A DNA stretch of 64,000 nucleotides, from contig CALDNT010000094.1 in the NCBI GenBank assembly GCA_937915145.1, forward strand, positions 21,126-85,125, in the 5' to 3' direction. The notes beneath the pieces were generated by a model. The model saw nothing but the letters and a program-made list of their open reading frames with translations. It did no database searches and was not told the origin of the DNA. How positions within the stretch are numbered: position 1 is the stretch's first letter; each line of letters opens with the position of its first letter. Source of the DNA: an uncultured Reyranella sp. GTDB lineage: Bacteria; Pseudomonadota; Alphaproteobacteria; Reyranellales; Reyranellaceae. Shown here piece after piece: positions 1 through 10,103 of this stretch. The position numbers and the translations under genes are program-made.

Positions 1-89
1 GCGGGCGGTGCCTCTGCAAGCACTTGAGGCTCAACGATCTTTTCCAGGCGTGTCGTGCTGTCGACTATTTTCCAGACAGGTTGTCGCAG

Positions 90-1715
90 TCAGGCCGCCA
101 AAGCGCGGTCCATCAATCCAATCTCGGCATTACCGAGGTCGGCGGTGCCGAACTGGGCAAAGTGGCCCGCGCCCAGCCGCGTCTCGCCATAGAGCGTGGC
201 GAAGGGCGAGCCGGCCTCGACCAGCGCGGCAAGTGCTGCGATGCGGGCCAGACCCTCGCACAGGAAGCGCGCGCGGCGCTCGGCCTCGGCCGATTTCAGC
301 GTGCGCTCCAGCGCCTGGGCGAGCGGCGCCACATTGAAGGCCTGGGACGCCATGCGGACGAGGCGCGATAGGGTGTCCATCGCGGCGTCGGGGTGGCGGC
401 CGGCAGCACGCAGCACATCGAGCGCCATGACATTGCCCGAGCCTTCCCAGATTGCGTTGAGCGGCGCCTCGCGATAGTAGCGGGCGAGCGGCAGATCCTC
501 GGTGTAGCCGTTGCCGCCGAGGCACTCGAGCGATTCGTAGACCACCTGCGGCGTGCTCTTGCACACCAGGAACTTGACCGCGGGCGTCAGCAGCCGCGCG
601 TAGGCCGCCTCGCGCGGGTCCGACGCGGCATGGTCGGCCGCATGGGTGAGACGGAACACCAGCGCCACCTGGGCCTCGAGTTCGAGGGCGAGGTCGGCGG
701 CAACGGCACGCATCGCCGGCTGATCGGACAGTCGTCGCTGGAACACCGTGCGGTTGCGGATGTGGTGCACCGCCTGGCTGAGCGCGATGCGCATCTGGCC
801 AGCCGAGGCGATGGCGCAGTCGAGGCGCGTGAGGTTCACCATCTCGATGATGGTGCGCACGCCTGCGCCCTCGGGGCCGACCCGTTCGGCGTAGGCGGCA
901 TGGAACTCGACCTCGGATGAGGCGTTCGACTTGTTGCCGAGCTTGTCCTTCAGCCGCTGGAATCGAATGTTGTTGTGGCCGCCGTCGGGCCTATGGCGCG
1001 GCATCAGGTAGCAGGTCAGACCGCCAGTTGCCTGGGCGAGCACCAGGAAGGCATCGCACATCGGCGCCGACATGAACCATTTGTGGCCGGTGATCTCGAC
1101 ATGATCGCCGCGCGTCACCGCCTGGGTGATGTTGGCCCGCACATCGGTGCCACCCTGACGTTCGGTCATGCCCATGCCCAAGGTTACGCCGTCTTTTTCC
1201 CACCACGGTAGCGCGCGCGGATCGTAGGTGCGCGACAAAATCCTGGGCTGCCACTTTTCGAGCAGTGCCGGCTCGGCGCGCAGCGCTCCGATACAGGCAT
1301 GGGTCATGGTGATGGGACAGAGATGGCCACTTTCGGCCTGGGTGGCGAGATAGAGTCGGACGGCCCGGCTGCCGAGCGGGGCCTGCGGAGCGCTGCCGTC
1401 GTGGGCCGCAGCGTGAATACCGTGGCCGATGCTCTTGGCCATCAACGCGTGATAGGCGGGGTGGAATTCGACCAGGTCGAGGCGATTTCCCTTGCCGTCC
1501 ATCGTTCGAAGCTTGGGCGGATTCTCGTTGGCGATCCGGCCGAGATCGAGCGTCTCGGCCGCGCCGTAGTCGCGACCGCAGGCCGACAGCGCCTCGGCGT
1601 CGAGGCCGAGGCGCGTGGCTGCATCGACCAGCGGCCGGTCCGCAGCGAACAGGTCGACGTCGCCGAAGGCGGGTGACTGGTTGAACGAGGCGTCTTCGAG
1701 CAGGCCGGAGTTCAT
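90..1715 (-). CDS. aidB: AidB-like acyl-CoA dehydrogenase family protein
   Basis: A flavoprotein of the acyl-CoA dehydrogenase superfamily, in the AidB / isovaleryl-CoA-dehydrogenase-like branch. Its length of 541 residues matches AidB. The N-terminal FNQSPAF...DLF segment is typical of AidB. The mid-domain flavin stretch includes TERQGGTD, and the C-terminal region has ECLGGNGYTEDLP followed by NAIWEGSGNV, the usual acyl-CoA dehydrogenase C-terminal signature. E. coli AidB belongs to the alkylation-damage response, but no Ada-type regulator is seen here, so the substrate is open. It lies 48 bp downstream of the dodecin gene on the same strand and may be the last gene of the transporter operon. 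A general short-chain acyl-CoA dehydrogenase is the alternative. Confidence 0.88.
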   Translation of the reverse strand: MNSGLLEDASFNQSPAFGDVDLFAADRPLVDAATRLGLDAEALSACGRDYGAAETLDLGRIANENPPKLRTMDGKGNRLDLVEFHPAYHALMAKSIGHGIHAAAHDGSAPQAPLGSRAVRLYLATQAESGHLCPITMTHACIGALRAEPALLEKWQPRILSRTYDPRALPWWEKDGVTLGMGMTERQGGTDVRANITQAVTRGDHVEITGHKWFMSAPMCDAFLVLAQATGGLTCYLMPRHRPDGGHNNIRFQRLKDKLGNKSNASSEVEFHAAYAERVGPEGAGVRTIIEMVNLTRLDCAIASAGQMRIALSQAVHHIRNRTVFQRRLSDQPAMRAVAADLALELEAQVALVFRLTHAADHAASDPREAAYARLLTPAVKFLVCKSTPQVVYESLECLGGNGYTEDLPLARYYREAPLNAIWEGSGNVMALDVLRAAGRHPDAAMDTLSRLVRMASQAFNVAPLAQALERTLKSAEAERRARFLCEGLARIAALAALVEAGSPFATLYGETRLGAGHFAQFGTADLGNAEIGLMDRALAA

Positions 1716-1763
1716 GGCCCGATACTACGCCAAGCCAGGGAGGACGCTAGCGATCGTCCCGCG

Positions 1764-1979
1764 TCAGCCACCGCCGCCATACTTGAAGGAAAGCTTAACT
1801 TTGGCCCGGTAGGCCGAGACCTTGCCCTTCTCGATGACGAGGTCCTGCTCGACGACCTCGGCGACACGCAGGTCACGCAGCGATTTCGCAGCCCGTTCGA
1901 CCGCGGCCTTTGCCGCTTTCTCCCAGGAGTCGCTGCTGGTCCCGACGAGTTCGATCACCTTGTAGACGCTCTCTGCCAT
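1764..1979 (-). CDS. Dodecin family flavin-binding protein
   Basis: A small protein of 71 residues that begins MAESVYKVIELVG and ends in a glycine run. Dodecins form hollow dodecamers that bind flavin dimers (or CoA) and are thought to buffer free flavin in the cytoplasm. The pattern of SSDSWEKAA, then a helix, then two strands (EQDLVIEKGKV, YRAKVKLSFKY) matches the family, and the length is typical. I chose the ATG at 1979 rather than an upstream in-frame ATG because a GGGAGG ribosome site sits just before it and homologues begin with this methionine. It lies between the peptide-type ABC transporter and the AidB-like flavoprotein, and a flavin-related link with the latter is plausible. Confidence 0.9.
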   Translation of the reverse strand: MAESVYKVIELVGTSSDSWEKAAKAAVERAAKSLRDLRVAEVVEQDLVIEKGKVSAYRAKVKLSFKYGGGG

Positions 1980-2111
1980 GTGAGCCTCCCTGGACACGAC
2001 TGTGCCGTTTGAAGCGGCGCCGGGTCAGGGGGAGGCTCGGCAGCGGCTGCGTTGCTGGCCTTTTCCTTATAGCGGAACGGAGCCTAGCACGACTGCGCCA
2101 AGCGGCTCAAA

Positions 2112-3764
2112 TCAGGCGGCGAACTTTCCGAACTCCCAGTTGCGGCCGGGTGCAGCTGAGAACAGCGCCTTGGTGTAGTCGTCCCGCGGTGCGCCGAATA
2201 CCTGCTCGGCCGAACCATACTCGACGATGCGGCCCTTGCTCATCACCGCGACGTAGTCGCAGATTTGCGCCGCGACGCGTAGATCGTGGGTGATGAACAG
2301 CACCGCGAGATTGAGCCTGACGCGGATTTCGTCGAGCAGCTCCAGCACCTGCTTCTGCACCGACACGTCGAGGGCGGAGACCGCCTCGTCGGCAATCAGC
2401 AGTTCCGGCTCCATGGCCAGCGCGCGGGCGATACAGATGCGCTGGCGTTGGCCGCCGGAGAACTGGTGCGGATAGCGGTCGAGGGAATTGGGATCGAGCC
2501 GCACGGTCTCCATGAGATTGCGCGCGCGGTCCAGAGCCTCGTCACGCTTGAGACCAAAGTTCATCGGGCCTTCGATGATCGAATCGCCCACAGTGATCCG
2601 TGGGTTCATCGAACGATAGGGGTCCTGGAATACGATCTGCACGCGCCGCCGGTGCGGCCGGAGCTTTCTGGCCGACATGGTGGCGATCTCGGTGTCGCCG
2701 AGGAACACCTTGCCTTCGGTCGGGTCGATCAGGCGGGCGATGCAGCGCGCCACCGTCGACTTGCCCGAGCCCGATTCACCCACGATACCGAGTGTCTCGC
2801 CTTTGCGGATGTCGAGATCGACGTCGACCGCGGCCTTCACCACGCGGGCCTTCTGGAAAAAGGCGTTGCCGGAGTAGGTCTTGCCGAGCTTTTCGGTGCG
2901 CAAGACGGTGGTGCCGTCCCGGCGCACGCCACGGTGAGCGGGATGAATCGACGGCACCGAGGAAATCAGCATCTTGGTGTAGCTGTGCTCCGGCCGCGAC
3001 AGGATCTTCTCGGTCGGGCCGACTTCAACCAGTTCGCCCCAGCGCAGCACCGCCACGCGATGGGCAATCTCAGCAACCACACCGAAATCGTGGGTGATGA
3101 ACAGAACGCCGGTGCCCTCGCCGGCCTGCAGTTCGGCGATCAGCTTCAGGATTTCGGCCTGGGTCGTGACGTCGAGTGCGGTCGTGGGCTCGTCGGCGAT
3201 CAGCAGCACCGGATCGAGCACCAGCGCCATGGCGATCATGATGCGCTGGCGCTGGCCGCCTGAAAGCTGGTGCGGATAGGAGGCGTAGATTCGCTCCGGC
3301 TCCGGCAGCTTCACGCGATCGAGGATGGCGATGATCTTGGCCTTGCGCTCGGCGGCGTCGAGCTTGGTGTGGGTCTCCAGCACCTCGTCGATCTGCAGGC
3401 CGCAGGTCATGACCGGATTGAGTGCGGTCATCGGTTCCTGGAAGATCATCGACATGCGGGTGCAGCGCAGCTCGCGCAGGCGCGATTCGTCGGCGGCGAG
3501 AATGTTCTCGCCTTCGAGCAGGATCTCGCCCGATGTCGGCTTCAAGGCCTTGGCCAGCAGCCCCATGACCGTGAAGGCGATGACCGATTTGCCGGAGCCC
3601 GATTCCCCCACCAGGCAGACGATCTCGCCGGGACTGACGGTGAAACTCACATTTTCCACCGCGTGGGCGCGGTCGGCGCCAGCCGGAAGAGAGACGCTGA
3701 GATTGCGGACTTCGAGAACAGGTTTCTTAGGGTCGGCCATTGTGCTGGGCATCGTGTTGGGCAT
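2112..3764 (-). CDS. Fused double ATP-binding protein of Dpp/Opp-type ABC transporter (DppD-DppF fusion)
   Basis: A cytoplasmic ATPase of 550 residues that powers uptake of peptides, opines or similar solutes. Two complete ABC modules lie in one chain. The N-terminal module has Walker [10 protein letters not shown] and signature [12 protein letters not shown]. The C-terminal module has GESGSGKST and [12 protein letters not shown], each with a Walker B DEP or DEA and a switch histidine (THD). Each half carries the oligopeptide/dipeptide C-terminal extension, which is typical of the DppD/DppF pair. Fused pairs of about 540-620 residues are common in alphaproteobacteria. The start codon overlaps the stop of the upstream permease gene, so translation is coupled. 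Confidence 0.93.
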   Translation of the reverse strand: MPNTMPSTMADPKKPVLEVRNLSVSLPAGADRAHAVENVSFTVSPGEIVCLVGESGSGKSVIAFTVMGLLAKALKPTSGEILLEGENILAADESRLRELRCTRMSMIFQEPMTALNPVMTCGLQIDEVLETHTKLDAAERKAKIIAILDRVKLPEPERIYASYPHQLSGGQRQRIMIAMALVLDPVLLIADEPTTALDVTTQAEILKLIAELQAGEGTGVLFITHDFGVVAEIAHRVAVLRWGELVEVGPTEKILSRPEHSYTKMLISSVPSIHPAHRGVRRDGTTVLRTEKLGKTYSGNAFFQKARVVKAAVDVDLDIRKGETLGIVGESGSGKSTVARCIARLIDPTEGKVFLGDTEIATMSARKLRPHRRRVQIVFQDPYRSMNPRITVGDSIIEGPMNFGLKRDEALDRARNLMETVRLDPNSLDRYPHQFSGGQRQRICIARALAMEPELLIADEAVSALDVSVQKQVLELLDEIRVRLNLAVLFITHDLRVAAQICDYVAVMSKGRIVEYGSAEQVFGAPRDDYTKALFSAAPGRNWEFGKFAA

Positions 3765-4695
3765 CAGACTTTCTTGCTCATCTTCGGATCGAGTGTGTCG
3801 CGCAGACCGTCGCCCATGATGTTGATCGCCAGCACGGTGAGGGCAAGGAAGATGCCCGGATAAAGGATGTTGTGTGGGAACACGCGGAACAGCGTGCGAC
3901 CTTCGGCCATGATATTGCCCCAGCTCGGGATTTCCGGCGGGATGCCGATGCCGAGGAACGACAGGATCGCCTCGGTTATGATCGCGGCGGCGGCGATGAA
4001 AGTGCCCTGAACGATCAGCGGCGCGATGGTGTTGGGCAGGATGTGGCGAAACATCAGGGTCCAGGTCGGCGTGCCGACCGAGATGGCACCTTCGACATAG
4101 GGTTCCTCGCGCACCGACAGCACGACGGAGCGAACCAAGCGGACCACGCGCGGCACGTCGGGCACGACGATGGCGAAGATCACGGTGATGAGGCCGGCGC
4201 GCCAGATCGAGACCAGAGCGATGGCAAGCAATATGCCCGGGATGGCCATCAACCCGTCCATGATTCGCATGATGAAACCATCGGCCCAGCGGATGTAGCC
4301 GGACACCAGGCCGATCACCAGACCTATGGCCACCGATATCGCGGCGACGGCCACGCCGATCATCAGCGAGACGCGCGTGCCATAGAGCACGCGGCTGTAG
4401 ACGTCGCGACCGAGGCTATCGGTCCCCATGAGGACAACACGCTTGGCGGTCGAGCCGTCGTCGAGCCTGTAGGTGATTTCCGTGCCGGGATTCTTGTTGC
4501 GGGATGCCGGGTCGATACGCGTCGGATCCACCGTGCCGAGGTAAGGCGCCAGGATGGCGATGGCCAACATGATCAGCAGGATGACGCCGCCGAAGATGAC
4601 GGCCGGATTGCGTAGCGCCAGCGCCCAAAGGCTCTTGCGCTTGGTCGATGCCGCAGCAATCGATGCCGAATCGACGACTTCTTCTGATATCGCGC

Positions 4696-4699
<4 letters not shown>
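3764..4699 (-). CDS. ABC transporter permease, DppC type
   Basis: An inner-membrane permease of 311 residues, the second of the pair forming the translocation pore of a peptide-type ABC importer. It has the DppC/OppC layout: an N-terminal hydrophobic segment (around residues 33-52), a periplasmic stretch with TDSLGRDVYSR, then five membrane segments with the EAA-type coupling loop (EEPYVEGAISVGTPTW). The C-terminus has the usual GDGLRDTLDPK ending. It overlaps the upstream DppB-type gene by 4 bp and abuts the fused ATPase gene. Confidence 0.93.
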
Positions 4700-5637
<938 letters not shown>

Positions 5638-5658
5638 TGTCTACCAATCGAAGCGGAG

Positions 5659-5684
5659 TCCCGGGCGAGAGGTCTCGCCCGGGA
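5659..5684 (-). promoter_or_regulatory. Intercistronic hairpin after binding-protein gene
   Basis: A perfect 12-bp inverted repeat (TCCCGGGCGAGA and its complement, separated by GG) lies between the binding-protein stop and the permease start. No U-run follows on the minus strand, so a 3' mRNA-stabilising or processing hairpin is more likely than a full terminator. Such hairpins often keep the binding protein in excess over the membrane subunits. Confidence 0.6.
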
Positions 5685-5694
5685 TGTCGCGTTG

Positions 5695-7275
5695 TTACTT
5701 CTTCTCGATGTTCCACATCACAGGCACCGGCGCCTTGAGCCAGCCCGAGATGTCGGCGCGGGTTGCGCCGGGGCCGTACCACTGGCCGAGCCAGCCGAAC
5801 TGGGCTGTCTCGAGCGCTCGTGCTTGGATGGCTGCCGCCAAGGCCTTGGCCTTGCCCGGATCGGTCTCCTTGGCATACTGGTCGCGCAGCTTCTCCATCG
5901 TCGGATCGTCGGGCCAGCCGAACCATGCCTTGTCGCCATTGGCGGCGTAGTAGGCGTTGGAAATCGGATTAAGCGCGTCGGCCGACACCGAATAGGTGTG
6001 GAAGACATTCCAGCCGCCCTTGTCGGCCGGCTCCTTCTTGGTGCGCCGCGTGACCAGCGTCTGCCAGTCCATCGACTGCATGTCGACTTTGAAGCCGGCC
6101 TGCTCGAGCAGCGCCTTGGTCACCGGTGCCATGTTGGTCAGTGCCGGCAACGTGGTCGACTGCATCAGCACGATCGGTGTGCCGTCGTAGCCCGCCTCCT
6201 TCAGAAGCGCCTTGGCCCTCTCGAGGTTGGGCTTGATCAAGATGCCGTCGGGTGCATCCACGGCATTGGGCGTGCCGCAGATGAAGGACGCGCTGCAGAC
6301 CTTGTAGTAGGCCGGATCGCCGATCGTGGCCTTGAGGTAGTCTTCCTGGCGCATCGCGTAGAGCGCGGCCTGGCGGATCTTGGCATTGTCGAACGGCTTC
6401 ACCTTGTGGTTGAAGCGAATGACGAAGACGTGGCCGAGCGGATTCCAATCGACCAGCTTCACGCCCTTGTCCTTCTTCAGGATCGGGATCAGGTCGTGCG
6501 GTATTTGCTCCAGCATGTCGATCTCGCCGACGATGAGGGCATTCACCTGCTGTTGCGTGTCGGGCATCTCGATGACCTCGACGCGGTCGACCTTGACGAC
6601 TTTGCCGCCAGCGAGACCCGAGGGTGGCTCCGCGCGCGGCTTGTATTTCGTGTTCTTGACGTAGACGTGCCTTTCGCCGGGCTTCGACGCGGCGTCGTCG
6701 TAGATGAACGGACCGGAGCCGACGCGGCTGCTGATCTGCTTGAAGGGATCGGTCTCGGCCACGTCCTTGGGCATCATGAAGGGCACGTTCGAGCTTGGCT
6801 TGCCGAGCGAGTCGAGCACCAGGCCGTACGGCTCCTTGAGTTCCATGGTGAAGGTCTTGGCGTCGACCGCCTTGAAGTCCTTGACGAAGTCCATGAGCTT
6901 CTGGGCCATGGTGTCGCGCTTGCCCCAGCGCTTGAGCGAAGCGACGCAGTCTTCCGCCGTGACCGGCTTGCCGTCGTGCCACGCCAGCCCGTCGCGCAGG
7001 GTGAAGGTCCACAGCATCTTGTCGGCCGAGACTGTGTATTTATCGACCATCTGCGGCTTGACGGCATTGTTCTCGTCCATCGCGAACAGCGTATCGTAGA
7101 CCATGTAGCCGTGGTCGCGCGTGACGTAGGCGGTCGTCCAGATCGGGTCGAGGATGGTCAGATTGCCGTTCTTGACGTAGCGCAGGACCTTGCCCTGCGC
7201 GAGCGCCGGCCCGGCGGCAGCCAGGATTGCGCCAGCGGCCATTGCCGCGAGCGTTCGTCTCATTACCTGCTTCAT
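5695..7275 (-). CDS. ABC transporter substrate-binding protein, family 5 (SBP_bac_5), paralogue 1
   Basis: A periplasmic binding protein of 526 residues from the dipeptide/oligopeptide family. It has a Sec signal peptide (MKQVMRRTLAAMAAGAILAAAG, then ALAQ cleavage) and no lipobox, and the mature chain starts KVLRYVKNGNL. The segment DPIWTTAYVTRDHGYMVYDTLF is the family N-terminal signature. The ATG at 7275 was chosen because GAAGGGAG lies before it and it gives a complete signal peptide. An in-frame upstream extension does not. It is closely related to the next gene upstream and feeds the permeases downstream. The substrate cannot be told from the sequence. Confidence 0.92.
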   Translation of the reverse strand: MKQVMRRTLAAMAAGAILAAAGPALAQGKVLRYVKNGNLTILDPIWTTAYVTRDHGYMVYDTLFAMDENNAVKPQMVDKYTVSADKMLWTFTLRDGLAWHDGKPVTAEDCVASLKRWGKRDTMAQKLMDFVKDFKAVDAKTFTMELKEPYGLVLDSLGKPSSNVPFMMPKDVAETDPFKQISSRVGSGPFIYDDAASKPGERHVYVKNTKYKPRAEPPSGLAGGKVVKVDRVEVIEMPDTQQQVNALIVGEIDMLEQIPHDLIPILKKDKGVKLVDWNPLGHVFVIRFNHKVKPFDNAKIRQAALYAMRQEDYLKATIGDPAYYKVCSASFICGTPNAVDAPDGILIKPNLERAKALLKEAGYDGTPIVLMQSTTLPALTNMAPVTKALLEQAGFKVDMQSMDWQTLVTRRTKKEPADKGGWNVFHTYSVSADALNPISNAYYAANGDKAWFGWPDDPTMEKLRDQYAKETDPGKAKALAAAIQARALETAQFGWLGQWYGPGATRADISGWLKAPVPVMWNIEKK

Positions 7276-7337
7276 TTCAGCTCCCTTCAATTTTTTCCCA
7301 CGGAAGAAGGCAGATCGGGACCCGCCTTCATCGGTGG

Positions 7338-7363
7338 GCACGCGGGGCCGGGGCCCCGCGTGC
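7338..7363 (-). promoter_or_regulatory. Intercistronic hairpin between the two binding-protein genes
   Basis: A perfect 12-bp inverted repeat (GCACGCGGGGCC and its complement around GG) lies 8 bp past the stop of the upstream binding-protein gene. It has the same geometry as the hairpin at 5659-5684, although the sequence differs. It lacks a clear U-run, so mRNA stabilisation or partial termination is inferred. Confidence 0.6.
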
Positions 7364-7371
7364 GTCACGGT

Positions 7372-8958
7372 CTACTTTTTGGTCACGTTCCAGAACACCG
7401 TGACCGGTGCCTGGACATTGCCGTCGACGTTCTTGCGCAGCGCGAACGGCGCGTACCACTGGCCGAGATGGACGTGTGTCGGATACTCCGTCACCCGCAC
7501 CTGTACGGCCTCGGCGAGCGCCTTCTGCTTCACAGGGTCGGTTTCCTTGGCGAAAGCGTCGCGCAATTCCTGGATCTTGGCGTCGCACGGCCAGCCGAAC
7601 ATCGCCTTGTCGCAGCCGGCGTTGAAGAAGCCGGCCATCACCGGATTGAGGACGTCGGCCGCCACCCAGGAGGTGAGGAAGGCGTTCCAGCCGCCCTTGT
7701 CCGGCGGGTCCTTCTTGGCGCGGCGGCTGACCAGCGTCTGCCAATCCATCGCCTGCATGTCGACCTTGAAGCCACCCTTTTCCATCAGATCCTTGGCGAC
7801 CGGGGCGAGGTTGGTGAGCACCGCGAGGTCGGTCGACTGCATCAGCACCACCGGCGTGCCGTCGTAGCCGGCCTCTTTCAGGAGCGCCTTCGACTTGTCG
7901 AAATTGGAGTTGAGCTTGTCCTCCCAGCCCTTGAAGGTTTCCAGCGGCGTGCCGCAGATGAACATCGCCTTGCATTCCTTGTACCACTTCGGGTCGCCGA
8001 TCGTGGCGTTGAGGAAGTCCTTCTGGTTGAAGGCGTAGAGCACGGCCTGGCGGACCTTCTCGTTGTCGAAGGGTTTGTGCAGGGCGTTGAAGCGGAAGGT
8101 GTACTGGCTGCCCAGCGGGTTGGCGTTGAACAGCTTGATGTTCTTGTCCTTGGCCAGTACCGGCAGCAGATCGTGCGGCGGCGATTCGATCATGTCGACC
8201 TCGCCGGCGAGTAGCGCGTTCACCGCGGTCTGGTGATCGCCCACCGAACGCCAGACCACCTGATCGACCTTGACGACCTTGCCGCCGGCCAGACCGGACG
8301 CCGGTTCGCTGCGCGGCTTGTACTTGGGATTCTTGACGTAGACCGTCTTTTCACCCGGCTTCCATTCGTCGCGCTTGAAGATGAACGGGCCGGAGCCGAT
8401 CACATCTTCTGGCTTGATCTGCGTGTTGGGATCGGTTGCCGCGACGCGGGCCGGCATCATGAACGGCACGTTCGAGGAGGGTTTGGCCAGAGACTGCAGA
8501 ACGAGGCCGTAGGGTTCCTTCAAGGTCAGCGTGAAGGTCTTGTCGTTCACCGCCTTCATGCCGGCGACCCGGGCCATCAGGGATTGGCCCATCGAGTCCT
8601 TGGCAGCCCAGCGCTTGATCGAGGCGACGCAATCCTCGGCGGTGACGGGCTTGCCGTCGTGCCATTCCAGTCCGTCGCGCAAAGTGAAGGTGTAGGTCAG
8701 CTTGTCGGGCGATACTTCGTACTTGTCGACCATCTGGGGCTGTACCGCCAACTTGTCGTCCATCGCGAACAGCGTGTCCCAGACAAGATAGCCGTGGTTG
8801 CGTACGATGTAGGCAGTGGTCCAGATCGGATCGAGGATCTTCAGATCCGAATGCATCACCACGTTCAGAGTCTGTGCCTGGCCAGGCGCGGCACCCAGAA
8901 ACCCGCCTACGCTTGCAGCCGCCACGACGGTGGCGACCGACTTCTTGAGATTGAACAT
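7372..8958 (-). CDS. ABC transporter substrate-binding protein, family 5 (SBP_bac_5), paralogue 2
   Basis: A periplasmic binding protein of 528 residues that opens the operon. Its signal peptide begins MFNLKKSVATVVAAASVGGF with cleavage near GQAQ. It is collinear with the neighbouring paralogue: both share DPIWTTAY, QPQMVDKY/KPQMVDKY, DGKPVTAEDCVASLKRW-type and GSGPFI blocks. The two arose by tandem duplication. Two binding proteins sharing one permease set would widen the range of solutes taken up. A GGGAGACG ribosome site precedes the ATG. Confidence 0.92.
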   Translation of the reverse strand: MFNLKKSVATVVAAASVGGFLGAAPGQAQTLNVVMHSDLKILDPIWTTAYIVRNHGYLVWDTLFAMDDKLAVQPQMVDKYEVSPDKLTYTFTLRDGLEWHDGKPVTAEDCVASIKRWAAKDSMGQSLMARVAGMKAVNDKTFTLTLKEPYGLVLQSLAKPSSNVPFMMPARVAATDPNTQIKPEDVIGSGPFIFKRDEWKPGEKTVYVKNPKYKPRSEPASGLAGGKVVKVDQVVWRSVGDHQTAVNALLAGEVDMIESPPHDLLPVLAKDKNIKLFNANPLGSQYTFRFNALHKPFDNEKVRQAVLYAFNQKDFLNATIGDPKWYKECKAMFICGTPLETFKGWEDKLNSNFDKSKALLKEAGYDGTPVVLMQSTDLAVLTNLAPVAKDLMEKGGFKVDMQAMDWQTLVSRRAKKDPPDKGGWNAFLTSWVAADVLNPVMAGFFNAGCDKAMFGWPCDAKIQELRDAFAKETDPVKQKALAEAVQVRVTEYPTHVHLGQWYAPFALRKNVDGNVQAPVTVFWNVTKK

Positions 8959-9092
8959 CGGCTACGTCTCCCTTGAATAGATCCCCGTTTGCATCCCCCG
9001 TAGGCGATCTTCGCAAGAATCGCGCCACTGATGGGAACAGTAGCAGTCGGAGGCCCCCCTCTGACAAGCCGATTCACTGCGCCAAACGCTTT

Positions 9093-10049
9093 CTAGCGCG
9101 GCTGATTGAGCGCTTTCTCGAGCAACTCAAGCACGCCTTCGGCGGCCGCGGATGCGACGATGTCGCCGAATCCCGCCCACGATCCACGGGCGGCGGCGAG
9201 CGGCACCGGGTTGGCTTGCTCGATATCGCCCACGGTCCTGCCCGCCGGGTCCTTGAGAAACCATTTCAGGACCAGCTTCCCGGTCCGCTCGTCGAGCGGC
9301 GTCAGGCTTACCGTGCCGACCACGGTAAAGGTGTCGCTTCCCGCCGTGTCGACAATCACGATCTTGTTCGATCCCAGGGCGCGGCGCATGCCTGAATAGA
9401 GCTGGCGATTGCCGTCGGAGGGTGCGCCGGTAATGGCCGCGACCATGACCTTGACCTGCGGCGCCGCCGACGCGACCGGCGTCGCGCTGGGCATCTTTGA
9501 GGCAGACGATGGATCGTTGGGATCGACAGGCGGTTCGAGCGGTAGGCTGACGCCGGCGGCGATCTGGCCGGGCGATCGTGGCTGGAAGGTGGGCGGTCGT
9601 CCGATCAGCGTCGCGATCCGCGGTGCGGCCTGCTGGGCAATGCGCGAGATCAGGCGATCGTTGGCCGCGGCATAATCCTCGGCGCGCGTGCGTGTTCGGC
9701 TGACGGCCGGTTCCTGTGTCGAAGGTTTGCCCTCGATCCGCCAGTCGATCTGAACCTCGATGCCTTCGCCCGCGTCGCGGGTACTCATCGCGCCACCGAC
9801 CTGTATCGGTGCCTCGGCTGGCTGGACGGCGGCGACCACGCCGTAGGACTGCAATTCGATAGCCAGCGCCGCCGCCAGCCGAGCCCCCATCTCGGGCGGC
9901 ATGTTCCTTGGCGCCCCGATAGCGAGTTCAATCTTGTCATTGTTCGGGAGGAAGGCAGCGTCGTCCGAAGCGCTGTGACTGAACGGACGAGGCGGCGCGC
10001 CGCATGCCGCGAGTGCAACGCAGCAGAGAAGGATCACAACATGGCGCAT
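9093..10049 (-). CDS. Hypothetical lipoprotein
   Basis: Probable membrane-anchored lipoprotein of 318 residues. The N-terminus MRHVVILLCCVALAACGAPP is a type II signal with lipobox LAAC and acylated Cys16. The rest is soluble, with a central Pro/Ser/Ala-rich linker (around residues 170-205) between two alpha/beta-like halves. I do not recognise a named family and assign no enzymatic role. It lies next to pgeF and lgt. Lgt is the enzyme that would acylate its cysteine, though that is general to all lipoproteins. Confidence 0.75.
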   Translation of the reverse strand: MRHVVILLCCVALAACGAPPRPFSHSASDDAAFLPNNDKIELAIGAPRNMPPEMGARLAAALAIELQSYGVVAAVQPAEAPIQVGGAMSTRDAGEGIEVQIDWRIEGKPSTQEPAVSRTRTRAEDYAAANDRLISRIAQQAAPRIATLIGRPPTFQPRSPGQIAAGVSLPLEPPVDPNDPSSASKMPSATPVASAAPQVKVMVAAITGAPSDGNRQLYSGMRRALGSNKIVIVDTAGSDTFTVVGTVSLTPLDERTGKLVLKWFLKDPAGRTVGDIEQANPVPLAAARGSWAGFGDIVASAAAEGVLELLEKALNQPR

Positions 10050-10102
10050 GTCGCGACGATTCCGAGCAGGCAGAGGAACATCAGGATGATGAGGTAAGGC
10101 AC
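10034..10102 (-). CDS. Possible 22-residue membrane microprotein
   Basis: A GTG-started frame of 22 codons fills the gap between pgeF and the lipoprotein gene and overlaps the lipoprotein start. It would encode PYLIILMFLCLLGIVATCAM-like residues, a single perfect membrane helix. The ribosome site is weak (GGAAC). The hydrophobic composition is unusual for random GC-rich sequence, but the evidence is thin and it may be chance. Confidence 0.22.
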   Translation of the reverse strand: MPYLIILMFLCLLGIVATCAML

Positions 10103-10103
10103 G

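Noticed and set aside
1-27. Frame open from the window edge to a TGA at 25-27 (ends ...GGASAST)
   Set aside because: Could be the tail of a plus-strand gene convergent with the AidB-like gene, but nine codons cannot be assigned.
5692-8214. 840-codon open frame on the plus strand opposite the two binding-protein genes
   Set aside because: Mirror of GC-rich codon use. It has no ribosome site or domain, and the opposite strand encodes clear binding proteins.
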